64,000 nt of DNA from Anastrepha obliqua (lineage: Eukaryota; Arthropoda; Insecta; Diptera; Tephritidae). Both the position numbers and the translations under genes were made by a program. The DNA lies in NCBI RefSeq assembly GCF_027943255.1, contig NC_072895.1, positions 33,330,001-33,394,000 of the forward strand, given 5' to 3'. Within the stretch, counting starts at the first letter, position 1; each line of letters begins with the position of its first letter. The notes under the pieces were generated by a model. The model made no database searches. It had not been told where the DNA came from and saw nothing but the letters and a program-made list of their open reading frames with translations. Shown piece after piece: positions 57,825-64,000 of this stretch.

Positions 57825-58245
57825 CTGTCGCAAAAAAATGTTCAACCGTAAGAGGACTACATAAAAGTACAGTTCCAAATCGAGAAACAGCCGGCAGGAT
57901 AAGGACCTCACTATAAAAATTAAACGGACCAGAACTTTGCAGGAGATCAACTCGAGGAATTATCAAAAAGAATTTTTAGCTTTTAAAAGTGATCGCAGTG
58001 CAGGCATCGAGCTCCGGTTCAACTAAGCAGCTTCAGCGAAGTTACCAACAGCGACTCAATAGCAAGGAACAATTTTGCCATTAACACCAGCAGCGGCTTG
58101 GCTTGCAGCCTTTGCAGCAACTCCCCGTTAGAAACAACAAGACATTTTTGCCCGATTTGGCAGCGCTCCTTGTAGCGAGCATTTTCCTGGCGCAGCAAGT
58201 TCTTCGCAGAAGACACAAATGCACCGGAAATAAAAAATGATATAT

Positions 58246-58251
58246 GTAAGT
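58246..58251 (+). promoter_or_regulatory. candidate splice donor for env mRNA
   Basis: GTAAGT at 58246 is a consensus 5' splice site in the leader, before the short ORF and gag. Errantivirus env is made from a spliced RNA. Joined to the acceptor at 63161, the leader ATG at 58237 would be in frame with the env ATG. Not proven by sequence alone. Confidence 0.6.
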
Positions 58252-58276
58252 TATACCATATACATATAATAAGTAA

Positions 58277-58423
58277 ATGGGGAATACTCCCAGTGAAATA
58301 AAATATTCAAAATTATTATATTGTGAATATTGTAGTGGGGATCATAAAATTGAAAAGTGCCCTATATTATTTAAGAAAAATTTTAAGAAAAGTGAACAAA
58401 AGAATAAAAAGTATTCAAAATGA
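58277..58423 (+). CDS. 48-aa upstream ORF with myristoylation-type start and zinc knuckle
   Basis: The ATG at 58277 starts a complete 48-codon frame before gag. It opens MGNTPS, which fits the N-myristoylation pattern (Gly2, Ser6). It carries CEYCSGDHKIEKC at residues 16-28, a C-X2-C-X3-H-X4-C knuckle one residue shorter than the retroviral C-X2-C-X4-H-X4-C. The C-terminal third is Lys-rich. The gag ORF of this element has no Cys-His knuckle, so a separate small RNA-binding product is conceivable. It may instead be a leader ORF that limits gag translation, or a chance frame. Its C-terminal half is duplicated just downstream. Confidence 0.5.
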   Translation: MGNTPSEIKYSKLLYCEYCSGDHKIEKCPILFKKNFKKSEQKNKKYSK

Positions 58424-58571
58424 TAAAATATAGGAATGGCTGATTTAACAGTTGATTTAATGTAGTGGGGATCATAAAATTGAAAAATGCCCTATATTAT
58501 TTAAGAAAAATTTTAAGAAAAGTGAACAAAAGAATAAGATATAAAAATGGCTGACTTAACAGTTGATTTAA
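58331..58571 (+). repeat. tandem duplication in the retroviral leader
   Basis: 58331-58460 (130 bp) and 58461-58571 (111 bp) are near-identical, both starting TGTAGTGGGGATCAT and ending GTTGATTTAA. The second lacks about 19 bp. The duplication repeats the gag start: the first copy has ATGGCTGATTTAACAG but meets a stop after eight codons, and the second copy supplies the real gag ATG. Confidence 0.9.
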
Positions 58572-59653
58572 TTACAAGATTGATTGCGGAGAGCACAATA
58601 AATTTAAGGCAGGAAGTTGAACGATTACGATCTCAAGTTGAGATAGATACTCGTAGGGTGACGGATTATGTGACTGAGCCTATTGACGAAAATATACAGT
58701 GCCAAGAATCTCTTGATGTTGTTAAATCCCTTCCAGATTTTTCAGGGAAATTAAATTCTTACGTTAGTTGGAGGGAGGCAGCACATAATGCTATGAGCCT
58801 GTATATAAGGAAAAGTAGAAGATACTTTGCAGCCCTTACTATTTTGCGAAACAAGATCACACAAGATGCGAATGACACGCTCACCAATCATGGTACGGTG
58901 TTGAATTTTGATGCAATAATTGCGCGATTAGATTTTGCTTATTCAGACAAACGACCGATACACATTATAGAACAGGAACTGAGTGTCTTACGCCAGGGAT
59001 CGATGACAGTTGTCGAGTATTACAATTTGGTCAATAGAAAATTGACCTTACTCATAAATAAAACAATAATGACTCATAGTAGCTCATCCGATATAGCCAA
59101 AGAACTTAATAAAAAGAATAGGGATCATGCCTTAAGAATATTTGTAACTGGTCTCAATGCACCTTTAAGAGACATAATATTTTCTCTCAATCCTCAGGAT
59201 TTGCCTGATGCTTTGGCAAAAGCACAGGAACTAGAATCAAACAACCAAAGGGCATTATTTGCTAAAAATTTTGCAAATGAAAGAAGCAGAGCTAGGACAA
59301 CAAATTATCCCAATAATAATTTGAGGTTCCCAACAAGGAATAACGTACCAAAACCAGAACTAATGGACGTAGATCCATCTGTAACCAGGTCATGCAATAA
59401 GAATTACAACCCTTTTGGTCAACAAGGTGGCAGATATTTTAATCAGAATAACAAACCCCAGACAAGTAGTTCAGGCAATGGGTTAAATACTACTCAACAA
59501 AGTTCAGGGCCTCAGAACCAACATATGCAAGGTTTCAAGAGACGAAGAGAAAGTAATAATAGCTTTCGACCGCAAGGAAAAACTCCTAAAATAAACAATT
59601 TAAATGAAGAACATTTTTTAGGGAAAAGGGGAACGACCTCCCCTACATCATAG
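58547..59653 (+). CDS. gag: gag polyprotein of the errantivirus
   Basis: 368 codons, complete. It begins MADLTVDLITRLIAESTIN, then a charged helical stretch (residues about 22-45). The capsid-like region has LPDFSGKLNSYVSWREAAH and TVLNFDAIIARLDFAYSDKR near residues 64-145. Residues about 175-245 carry AKELNKKNRDHALRIFVTGL and ALAKAQELESN. The C-terminus is rich in Asn, Gln, Pro and Arg, and no C-X2-C-X4-H-X4-C knuckle is present, as in other gypsy-group gag proteins. It would form the particle shell and package RNA. The start at 58547 is chosen because the upstream duplicate ATG (58436) stops after eight codons. The last 46 bases overlap pol in the -1 frame. Confidence 0.9.
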   Translation: MADLTVDLITRLIAESTINLRQEVERLRSQVEIDTRRVTDYVTEPIDENIQCQESLDVVKSLPDFSGKLNSYVSWREAAHNAMSLYIRKSRRYFAALTILRNKITQDANDTLTNHGTVLNFDAIIARLDFAYSDKRPIHIIEQELSVLRQGSMTVVEYYNLVNRKLTLLINKTIMTHSSSSDIAKELNKKNRDHALRIFVTGLNAPLRDIIFSLNPQDLPDALAKAQELESNNQRALFAKNFANERSRARTTNYPNNNLRFPTRNNVPKPELMDVDPSVTRSCNKNYNPFGQQGGRYFNQNNKPQTSSSGNGLNTTQQSSGPQNQHMQGFKRRRESNNSFRPQGKTPKINNLNEEHFLGKRGTTSPTS

Positions 59654-62600
59654 TTTATGATAAAAAACTCAATAAAGGATTGAAAGCACTGGTAGATACC
59701 GGAGCAACTTCTTGTTATATTAAGCAGGGAGTATATCAAAATAGAAATGAATTAGCCATTTATAAAAGAGTGAGAACTGTAAATGGTTATTCTATTATAA
59801 AATATTACCATATAATAAATTTATTCGGAGTTCGACAAGTATTCTATGAAATAGATAATTTGGATTCGGACATCCTTTTAGGATATAATTTTTTAAAGAA
59901 AATAGAAGCACGTATCGATATACGTGGCAACAAACTAATTTACAAAACAAAATATGAGAACGAAAAGGTGGATGAAAGTATGAATATTAGCATCCATAAA
60001 GAAAGAGTAAACTCAGAGAAAAAAGAAAATGTTAACCCCTTGGGACAAAAAGGTCCTAAGGCGCCAGCAGATGATAGTACCTGCAACAAAAAAGAAAAGT
60101 ATGAAAATAAAAATGAGAAAAAAGAAAATTTTAACCCCTTGGGACAAAAGGATCCTAAGGCGCCCGCCGAAGAAAATACCGGCAATAAGAAAAGAAAAAA
60201 TAATAAAAAAATTAATTATAAAATAAACACTGTGGATCAGAAAATTTCTACAGCATATACCGAGGGATTTACCGGTAAAAGTATGCCATATAAATGTTTG
60301 TCTTTGGCACCTGAAGATCCTAAAGCAATAGCTGATGAATATTCAGGTAATATAAGGGATAACTATTCCATGAAAACTGAAAAAGGTTCAGATCAGGCAG
60401 TCAATGAAAGTTTTGATGAAAACAGTGAAGACTCTCACTTAGTAAGAGCTTATAAAACTCCAGAAAGGAGAAATCAGGATAAAAACCTTGAGGAATTTAG
60501 AATTTTAATAAAGCAGAGAATAGTGGAAAAACACGCAAATATTGATACACGTTTTCCGTTTAGAACAGATGTAAGAGCGGAAATACGAACAGAAAATGAA
60601 AAGCCGATATGGAGTAAACAGTACCCATATCCTCTGTCTGTGAATTCTTTCGTAAATAAAGAAATTGGAAGATTATTGAATGAAAATATTATAAGGCCTA
60701 GTAAAAGTCCTTATAATTCACCCATTTGGGTGGTATCAAAAAAAGGTACTAACGACGACGGTTCACCAAAATTTAGAATGGTGATAGATTACAAAAAATT
60801 GAATGCTCATACTATTCCCGATCGCTATCCCATCCCGGATACGAATATAATTTTGTCAAATTTAGGGAAATCAAGATACTTTTCAAGCATTGATATGGAG
60901 TCAGGTTTTCACCAGATTTTAATGTCGGAAAATGACATAGAAAAAACAGCTTTTTCCGTTAATAACGGAAAATATGAATTTCTAAGAATGCCTTTCGGTC
61001 TAAAAAATGCTCCCAGAATATTTCAAAGAGCAATGGACAATATATTGCGTGATCAAATAGGAAAAACATGTCATGTATATATGGATGATATAATAATTTT
61101 TTCAGGAAGTTTAGAGCAACATATGAAGGATTTGCAAATGATAATTGAAATATTAAGAAGCGCTAATATGAAAATTTCTCTTGAAAAATCTAAATTTTTC
61201 AGAACTGAAATAGAATTTTTGGGTTACATTATAGCTCAAAATACAATTAAAACAGATCCAAATAAAATTGAATTAATGCTTAATTACCCGCTACCCAAAA
61301 GTTTACGGGAATTAAGGGGGTTTTTAGGTGTTACCGGTTATTACCGGAAATTCATTAAAGATTATGCAACGATTGCAAAGCCATTGACAAAATATTTATC
61401 CGCAGAAAATGGCAGAGTCTCTAAAAATATGTCAAAAAAGGTATTAGTGAAAATTGATGAAGTAGGGATATCTTCTTTTAAAAAGCTAAGGAAAAGTTTA
61501 GCATCAGCAATGGAATTGACGCAACCAGATTATTCAAAAAAGTTTGTGTTAACTACTGACGCATCGAATGTTGCAATAGGCGCAGTCCTTTCTCAAGAAA
61601 ATAAACCCATTACTTTTGTTTCCAAAACTCTTAATAAGACAGAAAGAAATTATGCTACAAATGAAAAAGAGTTGTTTGCGATTGTATGGGCACTGAAGAA
61701 TCTTCGTAATTATCTTTATGGAGTAACTAATCTTGAAATTCACACGGATCATCAACCGTTAACATTTGCATTATCTACGCGCAACCCGAATTCTAAAATG
61801 AAAAGATGGCATGCTTTAATTGAGGAGTTTTCTCCAAAATTTGTCTATAGGCCAGGCAAAACGAATGTTGTGGCTGATGCATTATCACGCCTTGAAATAA
61901 ACAATTTGTCAAGTGAATCAGAACATTCAGCGGAAAGTAGCGAAAATGATCAAATACAGGAAACATACAAACCTGTAAATCAATTTAAACAACAAATTAT
62001 ATTATGTAAAAATAGGTTCACTATACATGAAATGATAGAAATTTTTGGAAGAAAAAGACATTTGATTGAATATGATACAGTTGAGAATCTACTTACTATT
62101 TTGAAAGAATACATAAAACCTAAATTGGTAACAGCAATACACTGCACAGTAGAGGATTTGTATGAGATACAGCGACCTCTAAAAGAAACATTTCAAAATA
62201 AATTTGTATATACTAAGCTATTTCCTATGGACATTCCCAATAGGGAAGATCAAGCAGGTATAATTGAGCAAACCCATAACAGAGCGCATCGAAATTACAA
62301 TGAAAATATAAAACAGATAGAAAAACTATACTATTGGCCAGAAATGAGAAAGAAAATGAAGGAATATGTACGCAATTGCATAACGTGCAATAGGAACAAA
62401 TATGATCGACATCCGAAAAAAATTCCAATAAAAGAGGCTCCAATTCCAGAAAAAGAGGGAGAGCAGCTTCATCTAGATATTTTTTATGCTCAGGGGTTGA
62501 AGTTTATCACATGTATTGATGCTTATTCAAAATTTTTAATATTAAAAAATATAGAAGACAAATCTAATATTGAGGAAAAGGTTTTAGAAATTCTTCAAAC

Positions 62601-63138
62601 TTTCCCAGATGTGAAACGAATAACGTTAGATAATGAGCCAAGTTTTACAACACCTCAATTCAAATCGTTAATGCAGAGATTAAATATTGAAATATATTTT
62701 TGCAATCCAAGGCATAGTATTACTAATGGACAAATTGAAAGAGTTCATTCTACGATAATAGAGATAGCTAGATGTATAAAAGAGGAATACAACATAGTAA
62801 GTGATTTAGAAACAGTTCTAAGAGCTGCACAACAATATAATATTACAATACATTCCGTTACAAAATTCCGACCAACAGATATTTTTCATAATAAAATAGA
62901 TCATGAAAAATTACATGATACTCTTGAGCAGGCGCAAAAGAAAATGCTTGCGATTCATAACAAAAATAGATTAAATAAGGAATACCACTCTGGTCAGGTA
63001 ATATATGAAAAAATTGTAGGTGAAAGAAATAAGTTAAAGCCCAGATATAAGAGACAACAAGTAAAAGAGAACTTAGCAAATAAGGTAGTAATTAATAACA
63101 GAAACAGAATAATACATAAGGATAACATTAAAAGTTAA
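59608..63138 (+). CDS. pol: pol polyprotein: protease, reverse transcriptase, RNase H, integrase
   Basis: The frame is open from 59608, has no ATG near its start and ends with TAA at 63136-63138. It is probably made as gag-pol by -1 frameshifting. Counting from the TTG at 59680: protease ALVDTGATS (Asp6); a Lys/Glu-rich linker with two ENxNPLGQKxPKAPA-type repeats (about residues 118-165); reverse transcriptase with FRMVIDYKKLN, MPFGLKNAPRIFQRAMD and YMDD at 467-470; RNase H with TTDASNVAIG (Asp627); integrase with an H-H-C-C finger from His866, then Asp933, Asp984 and Glu1020 (D,D-35-E). All catalytic motifs are intact. It copies the RNA to DNA and inserts it. The long repeat-bearing linker between protease and polymerase is unusual in length. 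Confidence 0.93.
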   Translation, partial: RTFFREKGNDLPYIIVYDKKLNKGLKALVDTGATSCYIKQGVYQNRNELAIYKRVRTVNGYSIIKYYHIINLFGVRQVFYEIDNLDSDILLGYNFLKKIEARIDIRGNKLIYKTKYENEKVDESMNISIHKERVNSEKKENVNPLGQKGPKAPADDSTCNKKEKYENKNEKKENFNPLGQKDPKAPAEENTGNKKRKNNKKINYKINTVDQKISTAYTEGFTGKSMPYKCLSLAPEDPKAIADEYSGNIRDNYSMKTEKGSDQAVNESFDENSEDSHLVRAYKTPERRNQDKNLEEFRILIKQRIVEKHANIDTRFPFRTDVRAEIRTENEKPIWSKQYPYPLSVNSFVNKEIGRLLNENIIRPSKSPYNSPIWVVSKKGTNDDGSPKFRMVIDYKKLNAHTIPDRYPIPDTNIILSNLGKSRYFSSIDMESGFHQILMSENDIEKTAFSVNNGKYEFLRMPFGLKNAPRIFQRAMDNILRDQIGKTCHVYMDDIIIFSGSLEQHMKDLQMIIEILRSANMKISLEKSKFFRTEIEFLGYIIAQNTIKTDPNKIELMLNYPLPKSLRELRGFLGVTGYYRKFIKDYATIAKPLTKYLSAENGRVSKNMSKKVLVKIDEVGISSFKKLRKSLASAMELTQPDYSKKFVLTTDASNVAIGAVLSQENKPITFVSKTLNKTERNYATNEKELFAIVWALKNLRNYLYGVTNLEIHTDHQPLTFALSTRNPNSKMKRWHALIEEFSPKFVYRPGKTNVVADALSRLEINNLSSESEHSAESSENDQIQETYKPVNQFKQQIILCKNRFTIHEMIEIFGRKRHLIEYDTVENLLTILKEYIKPKLVTAIHCTVEDLYEIQRPLKETFQNKFVYTKLFPMDIPNREDQAGIIEQTHNRAHRNYNENIKQIEKLYYWPEMRKKMKEYVRNCITCNRNKYDRHPKKIPIKEAPIPEKEGEQLHLDIFYAQGLKFITCIDAYSKFLILKNIEDKSNIEEKVLEILQTFPDVKRITLDNEPSFTTPQFKSLMQRLNIEIYFCNPRHSITNGQIERVHSTIIEIARCIKEEYNIVSDLETVLRAAQQYNITIHSVTKFRPTDIFHNKIDHEKLHDTLEQAQKKMLAIHNKNRLNKEYHSGQVIYEKIVGERNKLKPRYKRQQVKENLANKVVINNRNRIIHKDNIKS
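59614..59644 (+). promoter_or_regulatory. -1 ribosomal frameshift site with downstream hairpin
   Basis: T TTT TTA at 59614-59620 is a canonical slippery heptamer, correctly phased to the gag codons. After a six-base spacer, AGGGG (59627-59631) can pair with CCCCT (59640-59644) around an eight-base loop. Slippage by -1 enters the pol frame, which is open from 59608. The pairing was judged by eye. Confidence 0.8.
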
Positions 63139-63140
63139 AA

Positions 63141-63161
63141 TTTTTTTATATTATTTTATAG
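63141..63161 (+). promoter_or_regulatory. candidate splice acceptor for env mRNA
   Basis: A T-rich tract ending TTATTTTATAG at 63161, three bases before the env ATG, fits a 3' splice site. It pairs logically with the GTAAGT at 58246. Confidence 0.65.
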
Positions 63162-63164
63162 GAA

Positions 63165-64000
63165 ATGTACTTGGGGTATTTTTTCATACCTTTTATTACT
63201 CTCATCCAGGCGGACATAATCAATTACTCAAACGACGAATATATTTTAATACAGAATGAACAAGCATTGCTATACGAATCGTTTGGAAGCATTTTCCATG
63301 TTACAAATTTAACATATTATGAAACTTTATATAATGAAGAAAAATTATATTTTTTACAAGAAAAAGAAAAACATTCTTATTCTACATCGGACTTCATAGA
63401 AATAGAATCAGAACTCCAAATTATAGAATCTTCTTTAATTCAATTGGAAAAAACTAGAAAAAAGAGAGGAATTAATGAAATAGGTACAGTATGGAAGTGG
63501 ATAGCAGGCACACCTGACCATGACGACTACATTTTTATTTCAAATAAAATTAATGATTTAATTGAAAATAGCAATAAACAACTAACGACAAATTCTGAAA
63601 TATTTAATGAAATACGACGTTTAACGAATTTAGTAAACAGTATCACAGGAATTTCGCATGAAAGAATAATACGTAAACAGAGAATTAAAATGATAATATA
63701 TGAATTACAAAATATTTTGCAAACTATTACATTAGCAAAAGGAGGAATATTAAACTCACATATACTTCATACAGATGAAACAAGAGAAATAATTCAGAAC
63801 GAATTACAAGCAGTAACCTTGACAGACTTATTAGACGTTTCAACATTTAAAATCATACAAAAATCAGATCTAATTATATTGTATATTAAATATCCCAAAA
63901 TAAATAATATTTGTACGTTATTTGAAACCAGACCAATATCACAAAATGATGGGAAATTAATAATTGAGAAAGAAGTAGCATTATGTAATAACACATTTAT
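63165..64000 (+). CDS. env: env glycoprotein, N-terminal 278 codons (partial, runs off edge)
   Basis: Open from ATG 63165 to the window end. The first 17 residues are hydrophobic (MYLGYFFIPFITLIQA), a likely signal peptide. A furin-type RKKR lies at residues 98-101, followed by GINEIGTVWKWIAGTPDHDD, which matches the conserved segment after the cleavage site in errantivirus Env and the related baculovirus F fusion proteins. Long helical, Ile/Asn-rich stretches follow. The family role is a membrane fusion glycoprotein made from spliced RNA. The transmembrane anchor should lie beyond the window. No stop is seen in the visible part. Confidence 0.88.
   Translation, partial: MYLGYFFIPFITLIQADIINYSNDEYILIQNEQALLYESFGSIFHVTNLTYYETLYNEEKLYFLQEKEKHSYSTSDFIEIESELQIIESSLIQLEKTRKKRGINEIGTVWKWIAGTPDHDDYIFISNKINDLIENSNKQLTTNSEIFNEIRRLTNLVNSITGISHERIIRKQRIKMIIYELQNILQTITLAKGGILNSHILHTDETREIIQNELQAVTLTDLLDVSTFKIIQKSDLIILYIKYPKINNICTLFETRPISQNDGKLIIEKEVALCNNTF

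Larger units (their letters stand above)
57492..64000 (+). mobile_element. gypsy-type endogenous retrovirus (errantivirus), 5' 6.5 kb
   Basis: The order is 5' LTR, lysine-tRNA primer site, leader with a short zinc-knuckle ORF, gag, pol (protease, reverse transcriptase, RNase H, integrase), then env running off the edge. It begins AGTTAAC, as gypsy-group LTRs do, preceded by TGCG, a possible 4-bp integration duplication. gag, pol and the visible env have no internal stop or frameshift apart from the programmed-looking one, which suggests recent insertion. The 3' LTR is outside the window, so LTR-to-LTR divergence cannot be read. Codon use is A/T-rich. Assignment to the env-bearing gypsy group is firm; the species lineage is not. 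Confidence 0.93.

Noticed and set aside
57826..58276. A gypsy-like Su(Hw) insulator in the retroviral leader
   Set aside because: I looked for repeated TGCATA-type binding sites and did not see them.

Overview
The window looks like a repeat-dense intergenic or intronic stretch of a higher-fly genome. I think a tephritid fruit fly is the most likely source, but this is inference from the mix of mobile elements (several mariner subfamilies, Tc1/Tc3-like elements, RNase H-bearing LINEs, an env-bearing gypsy-type retrovirus) and the AT-rich spacer; no species-diagnostic gene is present. I see no confidently identifiable host gene, rRNA, tRNA gene or CRISPR array. Nearly every recognisable protein belongs to a transposable element, and most are pseudogenes.

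Layout. 1-797: a broken mariner cut by the window edge. 2022-4361: an AT-rich element with long terminal inverted repeats (TIRs). 4.4-12.8 kb: non-coding, AT-rich sequence with a large foldback near 10.4 kb. 12867-13789: an internally deleted PIF/Harbinger element. 14.6-15.3 kb: a SINE piece and a deleted Tc1/mariner-type element. 15.95-16.98 kb: a tandem satellite. 17983-18710: a TTAA-flanked element. 18.9-20.3 kb: LINE and mariner relics. 21553-22381: a second deleted Tc1/mariner-type element. 23.5-26.0 kb: a diverged AT-rich tandem array carrying a TTAA element and a hAT element. 26.9-29.6 kb: another AT-rich array, carrying an almost intact mariner with a 335-codon transposase. 31-32 kb: a mariner pseudogene. 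33.76-36.5 kb: a mariner split by two LINE insertions. 38.0-46.0 kb: mariners, LINEs, SINEs and a MITE. 46.87-50.3 kb: a mariner with a Tc1-like block inside it and an irritans mariner at its end; the irritans copy itself holds a 250-bp foldback MITE. 52290-55028: a Tc3-like element with a LINE inside it. 55346-56557: another mariner.

57492 to the right edge: a gypsy-type endogenous retrovirus (errantivirus) with a 5' LTR, a lysine-tRNA primer site, a short zinc-knuckle ORF, gag, pol and the first 278 codons of env, all without stop codons. Its parts fit one expression scheme. Unspliced RNA gives gag, and pol by a -1 frameshift at a T TTT TTA site followed by a short hairpin. A donor before gag and an acceptor just before env would give a spliced env message. 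Of everything here, this unit and the mariner at 28034-29289 look the youngest.

Target-site duplications and, in two cases, empty sites in neighbouring tandem-repeat units let many insertions be mapped to the base. The window therefore reads as a layered record: old mariner relics and AT-rich arrays, later LINE, SINE and MITE insertions, then the retrovirus, which landed in an old mariner fragment. A tRNA-derived SINE family is present in six pieces.
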